A stretch of 64,000 bases of DNA from Ceratotherium simum simum (GCF_000283155.1 NW_004454260.1:3848837-3912836), one strand, 5' to 3'. Counted from the stretch's first letter, positions 1-12,227 are shown. A program made the numbers and translations. The notes: generated from the letters alone by a model not told the origin.

Positions 1-164
1 TCTGAGCCAGAATCGAGATATCTGGAGTCTTCCTGGTTCTCATGGCAAGGGTCTCACCCTCATGAGCCTTTGTGTTCCAGTCCCTAGAATGAAGGTTAGT
101 ATTAAATACTCTTCAAGGGCTATTTTAGCTCTAAGACTCTATGAATCTTTGAGGGGTAGCCCAT

Positions 165-260
165 TGTCATCCTTTTCCACATTATTCCTACAACCCTGAT
201 GGAGTTGGGAACTTTAATTTTACATTTTCAGATGGGAAACTACCTTACAGAGACATCAGG
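165..260 (-). mobile_element. MIR SINE fragment
   Basis: The stretch has the reversed MIR pattern: 'ccctgatggagttgggaac', then 'attttcagatgggaaac', then 'ttacagagacatca'. It is old and diverged. Confidence 0.45.
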
Positions 261-469
261 TGAGTGGCTTCAGATCGTGACGAGGATGGAGCACCATATT
301 CTAGGTCTGTCCCGCAAGATGGAAATTGAATATATTTAAATTATACTTATTTAAAGCATAAATGTTAAAGAAATTTATTTACTATGAAACAAAAATTGTT
401 TTTGATAGCTGTCAAATTTCTTGTACCATGATTTTCATAATGTCTAGCACATATTAATGATCAATTAAG

Positions 470-955
470 TGTGTATTAGTTTCCTGTGGCTGTTGTAACA
501 AATAACCACAAACTGGGAGGCTTAAAACAATAGAAATTTATTCTCTCACAGTTCTGGAGGCTAGAAATCTAAAATCAAGGTGTCGGTAGGGCTGTGCTCC
601 CTTTAAAGGCTCTAGGAGAGAATTCACCCCTTGCCTATTGTAGCTTCTGGACATTCCAGGCATTTGTTGGATTTTGGCCACATCACTCCAGTGTCTGCTT
701 CCGTGATCACACTGGCTCCTCCTCTTCTGTGTCAGAGCTCCCTCTGCCTCTCTCTTACAAGGATACACAGGATTGCATTTAGGGCCCACCCGGATAATCC
801 AGGATAAACTCCTCCTCTCAAGGTGATTAACTTAGTCACATCTTTTGCCATATAAGGTAATAGTCACTCTTTTGCCATGTAAGATAATATTCACAGGTTC
901 TAGGGATTAGGACATGGATGTATCGTTTTGGAGACCACCATTCAGCCTGCTAAAA
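470..955 (+). mobile_element. Ancient LTR-type repeat (ERVL/MaLR-like), family not assigned
   Basis: It follows a dispersed mammalian repeat that begins 'tgtattagtttcctgtggct', continues 'acaaactgggaggcttaaaa' and 'tctcacagttctggaggc', and ends 'gaccaccattcagcctgct'. It is nearly complete but internally diverged. A related, shorter copy lies at 39598-39870. Open frames inside it are not genes. Confidence 0.6.
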
Positions 956-1254
956 AGTATAAGCTTTTTTTGATGATGACAGTTTTCTTAATATAATTGG
1001 AAATGGGCAATTAAAGACTAGATCAGCCTTGAATTTCTTTAATTATGAATAGAAGTGCCTCTACTTTTAGTACCCAAAATGTGGAGCTAAAGAAAATAAT
1101 TGAATCTCTCTCTCATTTATCCTTTGGACTTCCTGTTTATTTTCACTAAAGTTGATTATTAGAGGACCTGGAATTTGTAAGATATCTGTAACAACCTGAT
1201 TATATGAATGAATGTCATAAATATAGGTTAAAAGATTTAATTAAAAAAATTTTC
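956..1254. other. AT-rich intronic stretch with nothing recognised
   Basis: No repeat or ORF signal is recognised. It ends in an A-rich target (ttaaaaaaattttc) used by the SINE that follows. Confidence 0.4.
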
Positions 1255-1461
1255 GGACCGGCCCCGTGGCTTAGCGGTTAAGTGCGCACGCTCCGCTACT
1301 GGCGGCCTGGGTTCGGATCCCGGGTGTGCACCGACGCACCGCTTCTCCAGCCATGCTGAGGCCATGTCCCACATACAGCAACTAGAAGGATGTGCAGCTA
1401 TGACATACAACTATCTACTGGGGCTTGAGGGGGGGGCGGGAAAAAACCCTTTAAAAAAAAT
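1255..1461 (+). mobile_element. ERE SINE, type A (tRNA-derived, 'ctactgggg' tail)
   Basis: The tRNA-like head carries an A box (tggcttagcggttaagtgcg) and a B box (gggttcggatcccg). It is followed by the type A body 'acatacagcaactagaagg' and 'acaactatctactgggg', then an A-rich end. An imperfect A/T-rich target duplication flanks it at about 1241-1254 and 1451-1468. Confidence 0.9.
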
Positions 1462-1469
1462 TTTTTTTC

Positions 1470-1875
1470 ATGATGTTGAAGAGTGTAGTAGTTGTATCCT
1501 GGCAAGTTGACAGTCATGCTGTGTTGCCTAGAGAGGTGACAGTCTATGCCAGAGGAAATGAAGGGATACTTTATTTTAACTTTACTCACTCTAGGGGTCA
1601 GACAGACTGGTAATATTTTTGTATGATGTTTATTAGTTTTAGAACTTTTCTGAAAGTTGGATTTTAGCCTTTAAAGTAATACTTAATTCTATTCTCTCTA
1701 TATAAGATAGGAAAAGGATATTTTTCAGTGAGGGTGACTATAACCTTTAAAGTTTGGCCATATTTGTAATGTAATGGTTATTTGCAGTTCCAGAAATGGG
1801 ACGGACGCATTGAGGTTCTTCTCTGTGCAAAGCACAGTGTGGTGTGATGGTGGAGGTGACTTGGATGTGTTCACT
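1470..1875. other. Intronic stretch with nothing recognised
   Basis: I see no repeat family, exon or regulatory signal that I can support here. Confidence 0.4.
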
Positions 1876-2345
1876 TGCTTATCACTCATTTATTCAACAA
1901 ATATTTACTGAATCCCTGCTGTGTGCCAGGCATGGTTCTAGGAGCTGGGGAAACTGTGATGAACAGTACAGATAAGAATTTTGCTTTCGTGGAATTTGTG
2001 TTCTAGTGGGAAGGATAGACAGTAAGTGGACAGGAGAAATATTTGAGAGTGATCAGTGCTGTGCAGAGAATTAGAATAAGACGTGCTGCAGAGGGACCAG
2101 TGGCTTCTTTTGAGTGGGTGATCCAGGAAAGCCCTCTTTAAGGAGGTGATATTTAAGATGAGTTGGATCAGACATGAAGGCAATAGCCTTATGGGTGGGC
2201 TAGATAGGGTGCAGAAACATACAAGGAGTGGGAACAGCTTTTGCAAAGGCCCCGAGGCAAGAATGAGCTTGACGTTTTTGAGGAAGCAAATAATGAAGCA
2301 TAGTGGGTGAGGGGTCTGTGGGGGAAATGAAGTTGGAGAGGAGTT
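1876..2345 (-). mobile_element. L2 LINE 3' region, antisense
   Basis: It opens with the reversed L2 end ('catttattcaacaaatattt', 'gtgtgccaggcatggttct'). It runs back through the segment 'ttttgcaaaggccccgaggc', the complement of the L2 3' coding and untranslated region. It continues after the short insert at 2358-2540. Confidence 0.7.
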
Positions 2346-2357
2346 AGGGCCGGTCCC

Positions 2358-2540
2358 CTAGTTCTGTGGTTCTCAGCCAGGCTTCACGTTGGAAATGTCC
2401 ATAGGGACTTCAGAAGCTTACCTGGATCTTAGCTTAGACAAATTAAATCTGAATCTCTGAGAGTGGAACCTGTTATCCATTTTTGTTGCTGTTGTGTTTT
2501 TGTTTTGTTCCCAAGGGAATCCTAACCTAATATGAAGCCA
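2358..2540. mobile_element. Possible MER5-type hAT DNA transposon fragment inside L2
   Basis: 'tagttctgtggttctcagcc' and 'aaattaaatctgaatctctg' recall the MER5A pattern, and the block interrupts the L2 copy. The ends are not clear. Confidence 0.35.
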
Positions 2541-2544
2541 GTGT

Positions 2545-2985
2545 GGTAATTCAGGGTTTTGAAAAGGTAAGGAATTTTATTTTTAAAATCAATGGAATGT
2601 CAGTGGAGTCCTTTAACAAAGGGAATGATGTGATCGGCTTTATGCTTTTAAAAGGTCTTTCCTCCTCCTTTGTGGAGAAGGGGTCAGAGGGGCGCAGAGT
2701 GGAAGCAGGGAGCTGTCAGGAGGCTGTGGTCCCAGGAGCGGCTGCGGCGGTGGGGCTGGAGAGAGGCCGGCGGTTGGGCCAGCTTCTGGAGGTGGTGCTG
2801 ACAGCACTGCTGGTGGCTTGCATATGGGCGGAGAGAAGGAAAGCCGTCCCCGATGAGTCCTAGCTTCTCAGTCTGAGCGGCCGGTGGATGGTAGCTCCGC
2901 GTGCTGACACAGGGAAGCCCAAGGGAGGAGCAGGTTTGGGGAGGAAAGTTACGAGACTGGCTGTAGACATGTTAAGTGAGATCAA
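2545..2985 (-). mobile_element. L2 LINE, antisense, continuation
   Basis: 'ggaatgtcagtggagtcctt', 'gaatgatgtgatcggcttta' and 'aggtttggggagg' follow the reversed L2 ORF2 3' part in order after the insertion. It includes a GC-rich segment at 2690-2800. Confidence 0.55.
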
Positions 2986-4589
2986 TGCTTCAGCTGAGGT
3001 TTAGGCAAAGTCTTGTGGACACACAGAACACAGAAGGATCAAATCAGGATGGGGGTGTTCCCAGTGGAAGGAGTGTGGTTTGAAGGAGTGGGTGTGTGGT
3101 AGTAGAGCAGCGGAGACGCACCTTCCAGGCTTGCGGTGTGGAGTCGTGTGGGAGGGGAGGGCGGCAGGGTGGAGGTCTGGGTGTGGGAGCAGTGTGTGGG
3201 GAGGAGGTGAGAGGGTAGGATGGGGGCCTTTGGGTGTTCTGCAGGAGACCCAACAGTCTCTAGGAGCCATGGGGAGTTAGTGAATATATCTGAGGCTCAC
3301 AGAGGGGTCTGAGGGGTCTGGTTAGGAGGTGTGGTCCAGTGATCCTGAAGAGGAGATTAAAGACACCAGTGGAGGGCGGGAGAGCGCGCAGGTGGCTACT
3401 GTGGTCAGTCATGGTAGAGCCACCAATGAGGACCTGAGGTGGGGCAGGGCTGTGGGAAGAGCAGAGAGCAGATGGATTGAGAAGATGATGGTGGCATTTG
3501 GACTGGGCATTTTGGATGATGGCGTGGAGGATGGGCTTTCACAGAGTGGGAGCAGTGAAAGGTGGCTCCGGGTCATCTGTGTCTTGCTAGTTGCTTCTGT
3601 ATACTGAAAATGAGTTTTTTCTTTTGTTTCTAAGTCCTTACTGTTCTGTGTAAAAGGGAACTTTGAAATAATTTTTTTGTGTGAGCGTAAAGAATTTGTA
3701 TGAAATGAGCAAGTCAACCTAATTAGAAAACATACTTTAAATGACCATGAACGCCCTTTCACAGTCGAAGACTGAATGAACTGTCTGAAAGCCTGAGCTC
3801 CGTTTGCCACAGCTCACAAGGTCTCAGCTTCTCATTGGGCTGTGGGAAGACTGAGGGCTGTGGCAGACGGCAGCGCTCAGCGAGGCCGAGGTGGTGTCCC
3901 CCCCCCAGCCCTCTTTTGTCAGGTGAGGCCTAGTGCGTGCCCTGGGGGCGCTCAGCAAGAGGGATGAGGAGAGCGGAGGCCTTGGGGCGGTGGCCGAGGG
4001 AAGGTCGAAGACTCTCTGGGGCTCAGCAGTGAGAAATGTGGGAATTAGGGGCGTTGTGCTGGGGTAGCCTTGTTCCTGTGGGGCCCAGGTCCTCCTCGGC
4101 TCCTCGGCTCCTCGGCTCTGCTGGCCTCTCCTCTGCCTGCAGCCGTCTGTTGCTTCCACTGGCCCTCCTCACGCCATTGGTTCGCTGCAAGTAGGATCAG
4201 CTTCACAGCTTATTCTTTTCGCTCTGGGCCCCGTGATGGTTCCTGGTCACCAGGCGGTGGGCTCAGGGAGTCCTGCTCTTGCGTGCTGCCTGCCCCTCGC
4301 CCACCCCTCTCTTTGCCCGTGTGAAGGAGCACAGGCCTGACACACATCCGGATCACTGGGCCACAGCACAGCCGACTAAGTGAACGTCGGCAGCAGGCGG
4401 AAGCAGCAGTGGACCTGAATTTCTCACGGGCTTTGAGGTAGGGGAGGCGGGCAGGTGAGATCCCTGTGGGGTGCGAGGAGGGACTCGTATACAGTGAGTA
4501 GCGCCCACTCTTATTTTCACTGTTTGTTATCGTTCTCCTATCTTACTATGCTTGTTTATGATAATGAAACATTTATCCAATATATCCCC
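2986..4589. other. Intronic stretch; one short tandem octamer
   Basis: No repeat family or exon is supported. At 4092-4115 an 8-bp unit, ctcctcgg, occurs three times in tandem. Confidence 0.35.
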
Positions 4590-4843
4590 AAATCAAGGTC
4601 TAGAATTTACATATTTATTTTCATTGTAAAATATAGCAGACGTACAAAGAAGTCCATAGACCATAAACGTTAGGTTCGTGAATAATTAGGAAGTAAACAC
4701 TTGTGTAAACAGGACATTGCCAGCCTGCCCAAAGCCTTCTGTGTTCCCTTCCTCCTCCCACAGGTGACTGCTCTTCTCATTTTTATGATAATAATTTTGT
4801 GGCTTTAAAAAATGATCTCACTGCTCTTTAAATAACATCATTT
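4590..4843 (-). mobile_element. L1 LINE 3' untranslated region, antisense (part 1)
   Basis: Old L1 3'-end pattern ('taaaatatagcagacgtaca', 'gtaaacaggacattgccag') on the reverse strand. It is interrupted by a SINE at 4844-5041 and resumes afterwards. Confidence 0.6.
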
Positions 4844-5041
4844 AGGGCCGGCCCCGTGGCTTAGCGGTTAAGTGCGCGCGCTCCGCTGCTGGCGGCCCGG
4901 GTTCAGTTCCCGGGCACGCATCGATGTGCCACTTCTCCGGCCATGCTGAGGCCGCGTCCCACATACAGCAACTAGAAGGATGTGCAACTATGACACACAA
5001 CTATCTACTGGGGCTTTGGGGGAAAAAAAAATAAATTATAA
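4844..5041 (+). mobile_element. ERE SINE, type A, with perfect target duplication
   Basis: Complete tRNA-derived head and type A body, ending in an A-rich tail. A 14-bp direct repeat, aaataacatcattt, flanks it exactly at 4830-4843 and 5042-5055, marking insertion into the L1 3' end. Confidence 0.95.
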
Positions 5042-7165
5042 AAATAACATCATTTGGTTTTGCCTCTTTTTGAATTATGTGTGAGTCAGACTGTACATGT
5101 TCTTTTGTGTCTTGCTTTTTCTAAATTAGGTTGGTAAGATGTATTTATTTTGTTATCTGTACCTGTAGTTTGTTAAATTTCGCCACCATGTAGTATGACA
5201 CTGAATGAAAACATGACATTGTGCTTCTCCACCTCTTAGGGTTGTTAACAGTTTGGGGAATACAGACGAGGCAGCTGTCAGTATTCTTAATGCCTGCATC
5301 CCAGTGCATGCCAGCATGAGTTTCTCTATCAGCCGAGAAGGGGGATTGCCGGCTCAGGAGATATGCCTCTCTTTACCTCTGCTGTGTTCCAAAATGGTCA
5401 TATGTCCTTGACAACACTTAGTATTGTCATAATTTTTTTTTGGATTTGCTAAACGAGGGTGTGTATTCATATCTCTTTGTGGTTTTATTTTGCTTTTCTC
5501 TGTTTACTATGAGGTTGATCACTTTTTCATATATGTATGGCCATATGGATTTCCTCTTTTGTGAAGCAGATCATTTTTCTGTTGTGTTGTCTACCGTTTT
5601 TGAATTGTTTTCAGAATTCCCTATACATTCTGGATCCTAGTCTTCTGTTAGTTATATGTATAGCTAATCTCTTCTCCCACTCTGTGGCTTGTTAATCTTT
5701 TAATTCTCCTTATGGTGTTTCTTGATAAACAGAAAATTTATATTTTGGTGTAGTCAGATGTATAAATCATTTCCTTTATGATTTGTGGTTTTTGTGCCTT
5801 GTTTGAGACATCCTTCCCTAACCCAAAGTCAGGAAGATATTTTCTGTATTAAATTCTAAAAGCTTTGGAGTTTAGCCTTTCATGTTTAGGTCTGAAGTTC
5901 ATCTGAAATTAATTTTTATGTGTAGTATCAGGTAAAGATCCAAATTAATTTCTTTTCTATGGATATACAATTGTCCCAGTTCCACTTATTGAAAAGACTA
6001 TCCTTTCTATCTCTGTGATGTATCACATATCCTTATAAGTTAAGCGTTTCTGAGCATTAAAGTCTGTTCTGTTGGTCTATTCTATGCCTATACCATACTG
6101 GTTTTATTACTGTGTCTTTTTTAATAAGTCTTGATATCTGAGAGGGCATTTTTGTTCTTCAGGAGTCTTGACTTGTCTTGGCCCTTTACATTTCCTTATA
6201 AAATTTTAGCATCAATTTACTTAAGATTAACGGACCTCAAGTAAAGTTTTGGGATTTCAATTGGAGTTGCATTGAATCTATGAATATATTTGGAAAAAAA
6301 TAGTATTTTTACAATATTGAGTCTTTAAGTCTTTTAAAGTGTCTTAATGAAGTTTTATAGCTTTTCCTCAGAGGTCTTACATATCTTTTGTTAGATTTAT
6401 TGCCAGGCACTTCATCATTTTTTATACTGTTGCAAATGTTGTCTTTCTTAGGATTTAATTTTCTGTTTGCTGTTATATAGAAATTCAGTTGGTTTTTCTA
6501 CATCACTAATTGATTTTTCTACATTGCTAAACTCTCATATTCTAATAGCTTATCTGTAAATACCTTTGGATATTCTACGAACATAATCATTTGTGAATAA
6601 TGACAGTTTTGTGTCTTCCTTTCCAATCCTGTGTATACCATTTACTTACTTATTCCTACCACACTGGTGAGGCCCCAGTTTACCTGTTGACTAGAAGTCC
6701 TGATGGTGGGTATCCTTGTCTTGCTTCTAGTTTCAAAGGGAAATTTTCTGCATTTAACCATTAAGTATGATATTTGGTATAGCATTTTTTGGGAGAGAGG
6801 GAGTAGATAATCTAATAAAAGGGAAAAAAGTGACCTTCTATTCCTGCTTTTCTCAGGGTTTTACATCATGAATATTGAATTTTATTAAATACATTTTTTG
6901 CATTTATTGAGACGGTTATATGATTTTTGTGTTTTATACTATTAATATGAGAAATTAAGTTCCTGATATCAGCATATTAAACCAACTTAGTACCTGGGAT
7001 TAAACCAACTTAATATTTTATTTGTTACTAGATTCAGTTTGCTAAAATTTTGAGTGGGGGTTTTGTATCTGTGTTCATGAGAGAGATTAGTTTGTGATTT
7101 TTCCTTTCTCATACCATCTTTGTTGTTAAAATAAGGCAGTGAAATATTTTTCTTCATTCTGAAGT
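5042..7165 (-). mobile_element. L1 LINE, antisense: 3' end and ORF2 remnant (part 2)
   Basis: Reverse-strand L1 pattern in the correct order: 3' UTR, then the ORF2 C-terminal region ('tgatgtctttcttag'-like motifs, 'gagttgcattgaatctatga' at about 6262). The characteristic '(t)attgaatctat(g/a)ga' and 'ttgttagatttat' signatures are present. It has many stop codons and no coding capacity. Confidence 0.75.
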
Positions 7166-8005
7166 TCCCTGAGGAATAAAAATTAAGTTTTTTTGATGTG
7201 AAAGGCTCAGTTGCATTGAAATATAACTATTTACTCATGCATGTAGTTCAAGGAATATCAAACATTTGGGAACTGGTTTCCTTTGGAAAATTTCAAATCA
7301 TGTTCAGAATGTTTCAGTTTTGCTAATAATGAGAAAATTCTTTTATATAATTATTTCACGGAAAAACAAGTTTCAAAGTATCTTCACAAGAATGTTGGTG
7401 ACATGTATGTATTGGCCTCATCCTTTGATAAAACAATTTTTTTTAAAGATAATTGGATTTAAGACTTTTTCATTATTCCATTTCAAACTCTAAAAGTCAG
7501 TGTGGAAAGAATTTTTCTTGTCTTGCATAATGCTTGACACTAATAATTTCAGTATTGAATAGTGTATTTTCTAAAAATAGTTTTTATTTTGGGAAGCAAA
7601 AGACAAAAGATAAAAAAGTAATCTAGATAAAAGCCACATGATGTAAAATATATGGTATAATCGTAATTAATATTAATTAATTTTCCAGATCATATATATT
7701 TCTCATTCTGTATTAACATATTCTTCTCAAGAGTGTTCAGAAACCACTTGGAAACCCTAATGGTATAACTTGCTCAGCTATACAGACCCCTGGATACCTA
7801 ATTTAAAAACCCCAAATTTCTGAGAGAATGTTGGGAAGGACAAAGAGTCGAGTGGCTAGCCTGAGAAGGGGTTCCTGCCTCACAGGAGTGGCTGTGCAGT
7901 TGAGTGTATATATCTATAAAATGATACTACTGACAGTTGAAACAAATTGGTTGTGTTAAAGAACCACGAATCCATAAAAAAGGAAAGTTAAAGTGTGTTA
8001 AGAGT
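7166..8005. other. AT-rich intronic stretch
   Basis: No repeat family is recognised with confidence, and there are no exon-like signals. Confidence 0.35.
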
Positions 8006-8317
8006 GTGTTATTTATTTATTTATTTTTGTGTGTGAGGAAGATCAGCCCTGCGCTAACATCCATGCTAATCCTCCTCTTTTTGCTGAGGAAGACCGGCTC
8101 TGAGCTAACATCTATTGCCAATCCTCCTCCTTTTTTTTCTCCCCAAAGCCCCAGTAGATAGTTGTATGTCATAGTTGCACATCTTTCTAGTTGCTGTATG
8201 TGGGATGCGGCCTCAGCATGGCCGGAGAAGCGGTGTGTCGGTGCGCGCCCGGGATCCGAACCCAGGCCGCCAGTAGCAGAGCGCGCGCACTTAACCGCTA
8301 AGCCACGGGGCTGGCCC
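8006..8317 (-). mobile_element. Composite ERE SINE (type A body plus type B tail units)
   Basis: Read on the minus strand it starts with a tRNA-derived head at 8317. It then has the type A body through 'ctatctactggggctttggg', then an A-run, then two tail units ('ggattggcaatagatgttag' and 'ggattagcatggatgttag') that are normally found in type B copies. It ends at (tttatttatt)n. About 310 bp, longer than either simple type. Confidence 0.9.
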
Positions 8318-8454
8318 TAAGAGGTAGTTTTAATGAACACCTAAGCTATTGATATTGTTTATAGGCATGTGTGATATAGACTAATCGTGATATCCGCTAA
8401 TTGCATGGTAGCTTCCCAGTGTTTGTGGTTGTGATAAACTGATTAAGGAAATGT

Positions 8455-8564
8455 TAGAGTTTTAGAGTCAGATGAGACGTTAGCAACCATGCAGTCTGGT
8501 TTCTTTGTCCCAGAGATGAGACCAGTGATTTGCCTAAGATCACAATGGCATTTATTATTAGAGT
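8455..8564 (-). mobile_element. MIR SINE fragment
   Basis: Reversed MIR pattern: 'cagagatgagaccagtgat', 'ttgcctaagatcacaatggc', 'agagttgggactag'. Confidence 0.6.
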
Positions 8565-9375
8565 TGGGACTAGATTTTTTTCTTTCTTTATTCATTCCTT
8601 TATTCAACACAGATTTATTGAGAACCTGTTATGTGTGAGATACAGTTCTACATACTGGGGATATAGTGGTGGACAAACGAAGTCCTTCCCTCCTGGGGTT
8701 TGTATTCCAGAGAAGGACATTGGCTGTGAGCAAAGCTATGTGATGAAGTGACAGGCGTTGAGAGGTGGCAAGAAGGAAGGTGAAGCAAGGGAAGGGACTA
8801 GAGATGACGGGGAATGCTGTTTTGGGTGGGATGGCCAAGGGAAATCTGACCGAGCTAAACCTGAATGAAGTGAGGGAGTAAGCCCTGTGAATATCTTGGG
8901 GAAGAATGTTCTAGGAGAGAGAACAGAAAGTGCAAATGCTTGCTGTGTCTCCAGAACAGCAAGGAGGTCAGCGTGGCTGAAGTAGGTGAGCAAGGGGAGA
9001 GTGGTGGGCCACGAGCAGCAAGGTGAGGCTGGGCGCCAGATCACCTCGGGGCCTGGGGCCCCGGTAAGGCCTCTGGGATTTCTTCTAAGTGTGTGGGAAG
9101 ACATTGGCAAGTTTTGAGCAGGCAAATAACCCAATCTGACTTCGGTTTTGAAAGGTACACTCTGGCTGCTGTAGAATAGTCTGGAGAGACGAGGATGGAA
9201 GCAGGATGGTGTGAGGAGGCTATTGAGGTTCTGTGGTGAGAGACCAAGGAGGCGGGGAATTAGGAGTGAGCAACTTAACGACAGCTTGATGGCTTCTTGA
9301 TATATTTTAAAGGTTGAGCCACAAGATTTGCAGAAGAACTGGATATGGGATGTAAGGGAAATTCCAGGCACCTCA
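8565..9375 (-). mobile_element. L2 LINE 3' region, antisense, long copy
   Basis: It begins with the reversed L2 end 'ttcattcctttattcaacac', then 'tgtgtgagatacagttctac'. It continues through 'atatcttggggaagaatgtt', 'cagcaaggaggtcagcgtgg', 'gttttgagcaggcaaataac' and 'aggatggtgtgaggaggc', to 'gatttgcagaagaactggat'. The order matches the L2 ORF2 end and 3' UTR. The 211-codon minus-strand frame 8736-9371 is decayed L2, not a gene. Confidence 0.8.
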
Positions 9376-10689
9376 GCAGTTGTGTGTGATCTCTTCCACC
9401 TGACTAGACCATATTAGAATGCTTTCCCAGGATTTAATTTTGCTTTTCTTTTCTGAAGGATGTTCAAGTCAAGGTTTAAGACTGTTTGCTGGGCAGATGA
9501 TCCTTCTCATCTGCAGTGGTGGAAGATTTGTTTACAGCGCACCTGCCCACAGGTGTCACTAACTTTGTATCTGACTTACTTTAAATGTCTGCACCTGGTT
9601 CAATTTTAGTTTGCGTCTGGAAACTTCATAATGTTTTACTTTAATCTCTGCATTGACCTGAAAACTGCTAAGTCTTTTTGAGGTTATATTTGCTTCAAGA
9701 TAGATGGTGCATTAATATGACTATTGTCGCTCTGCACGTTGGCACTAAAGAAATTATCCAGGAAGAAAAAGAGAGTCTATTAGTTTGTGCCTGCTTGTGG
9801 CAGATAGGAGCTTGCATACAGAACAGTCCCAATAATGCGGAGTTCTTTTTGTGCCAGCTCATTAAATGGACTGGAGAACAACACTATTGGAGAGCAGGCT
9901 CCTTTGCTGTGCTGCAGTGACACTGAATCCTGACTCTGAATTGGTGCCAAAGGCAGATCCATTGGATTTTGTGAATACTGATTGTCATCTGTTTTTTCTC
10001 CCTTTCTAAAATAAAAGGACCCCTGTTAAATCAGTATTTCATTCACTAATAAAATATGCCTTTTCATGTAGCTTGTTAATGCAGATGTTGCTCATGCTTA
10101 TCATCACAACTTTCAGTGTTATTGTTCTTTGAGGGAAAAATACACCACAGGATACACATTCCAGATGGGTGTTTTTGAGATGGGACTCCAGAGGCAAAAT
10201 GAAGATGAGCCTTTTGCTTTTTCAATTTCTGTGACTCTCCCCTACTGCTAAGTTATCCAGGGAGGAGTGTGTGGAGTCGGTGTGTTTCCACAAAGTTGAA
10301 TTTTCAGTAGATTGCACACCAGGTTGAATATTTCCCACAAAACAGACATACCATATTTTTAGGTAGAGCTTATGGGTGACAATAAATTTCATTTTGTAAG
10401 CAAATGTGAGTAGAGAAGGATGTTCTTAATTTCCCTGGAACCTAACCATCTGTAACATGCCAAGTGAAGTCTAAAAGTGTATAGTTTGGAGCACCAAACA
10501 ACCTCTTAACTGCAGAGATGCATTTGACTGCTCACATATGTTTCCAGTTGAGGCGATGTCAAGGTCTTGTTTTAGTTCTTTATTAGATATATGGGAATTA
10601 TGCTTCAGTCCATTGGATAGACTTCAAATCCTTAGGTCAGAGAGAAGTTATGGGCAGCATATGAAATCTTGAAAAGGTTGGGGGTTACG
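9376..10689. other. Mostly unique intronic stretch with paired E-boxes
   Basis: No repeat or exon is recognised. It holds an inverted pair of E-boxes, CACCTG and CAGGTG, at 9540-9555. Confidence 0.4.
9540..9555. promoter_or_regulatory. Inverted E-box pair (CACCTG-N4-CAGGTG)
   Basis: Two perfect complementary E-boxes are separated by four bases. ZEB-type repressors and bHLH factors bind such CACCT/CAGGTG sites. No function can be claimed from sequence alone. Confidence 0.3.
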
Positions 10690-11200
10690 GCTCTTTAAGG
10701 TGGACCCTCTATTGCATCTGATAGTTTGTCACTTTCCTTCTTCAAACTCTACCCCTTTGGCTTCCATAACACCAAACATTCCTGGTTCCCTTTTGCACAA
10801 TCCTCCTTGCATTTGACATTGATCTTCTCTAGGATTTCATCCTTGGCCCACTCCTTTAATGCCACCACGTATTCTTCCAGACAGTCTGACTTATAATCTT
10901 GGCTTTAACTAACCTATAGAGAGATGACTGTCAAACTTTCGTCTCCAGTCCACATCTCTCCCTTAAGCTTTTGATCTGTGTATCCAAGTGCAGTTAATTC
11001 ATTTCTTCCTGAGTGTGCCATAGGCACCTCAAACTCTACAGGTTCTCAGCAAGACTTGTTTTGCCCCACGGTCTGGTCTTCTCTCTGAGTGTGGTTTTGG
11101 TTGGTGGCTCCACCATCCATCCATCAGCCACTCACAACTTTCCCAGCAACAGCAAATCAATAACCAAGTCCTATCCTACTCATTTTTCCTTCTAAATATG
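10690..11200 (+). mobile_element. L2 LINE ORF2 region, sense
   Basis: 'cactcctttaatgccaccac' and 'gtctccagtccacatctctc' lead into 'ggcacctcaaactctacagg' and 'caataaccaagtcctatcct', matching in order the L2 reverse-transcriptase C-terminal side. Frames are broken. Confidence 0.65.
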
Positions 11201-11204
11201 TTTT

Positions 11205-12225
11205 ACAATAAAACTTCTTTTAAATTTTTTATCAAAGTAATTCATGCCCATGATTAAGAAGGCAAACAGTGCAAATAGGCTTAGAATAAAAAAAAAAATT
11301 GTTTCCTTTCCTCATCGCTCCCTATCCCCTTTCCTTCTTGCCAAAAGGAACCGCTTGTAACTCCTGTAACTGCTTTTTCTGGTAGTTGTCATCATATTTC
11401 TAGGGTCTGTGCTTACACTGTTATTTCCTCATTTATCAATTTTGGACTGTGTCTACTGGTTTCCTGCCACACTTTTCCATCTCCTCCCCCACCTTTACCC
11501 AACGTAGTTATGTCACAATTTTTATTTTCTCTATTTAAGTAATCTAAGCAATATAGCTATATTTATACCTTGCTTCATCACCTTCAGATGGAATCGCCTG
11601 GTCCCCGAGGATCTTAGCACCTCCCTCCTTCCCTGCAGCTCCTCTGCCCGCTTCTCCCCAGCTCCTATGTCGTGTGCACTGACGTGCCAATGATCAGAGT
11701 GGATACTGTTTATCTGATAAGTTGATGAATTGATTTTCCCTCAGAGCTTTGAGCCATGGCTCCGTTTTGGTATCCAGTGTTGCTGCTCAGTCTGATGTCA
11801 GTCTGTTTCTCCTTCCTCTGCAGGTGATCTCTGCTTTCTCTTTGGAAACCCTTAAGATTTTCTCTTTCACTTTGGGGTTCTGAAATTTCCCCATGTGATA
11901 TTCACATGTGTGAAATTTAGAAAACTTTATTCATTTTCCATTATTCCCTTACTAATTTTCTCCCACTTTCTCTGTTCTCTTTTTCTAGGACTCCTATTAG
12001 ATGATGGAAATTGGATAAACTGGAAATTTTCTTTTAGATGCCTTTATTTTTTTATGTTCTGGAAGGTTTTCTCTGTTTTATCTTTCAACCTTTTATTGAT
12101 TAAAAATTTTATGTCTGTATATTCCTTTATTGTTCTGTGCTTGTTTTTTCTATAATATCCTGTACTTATTTTATGGATGCAATATTTTTTCAGGTCTCTG
12201 AGAATAATTACATTTTAAAAACTTC
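11205..12225 (-). mobile_element. Old L1 3' UTR sequence, antisense
   Basis: 'aagtaattcatgcccatgat', 'ctctttcactttggggttct' and 'tctttttctaggactcctat' recall the reversed 3' UTR of older L1 subfamilies. Boundaries are approximate, and more than one fragment may be present. Confidence 0.5.
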
Positions 12226-12227
12226 TT

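Noticed and set aside
1255..1330. tRNA-like A and B boxes at this and the other ERE heads
   Set aside because: They are SINE promoter remnants with SINE bodies attached, not tRNA genes.
8736..9371. A 211-codon minus-strand frame
   Set aside because: It lies wholly within an L2 copy; the readable protein is decayed L2 ORF2.
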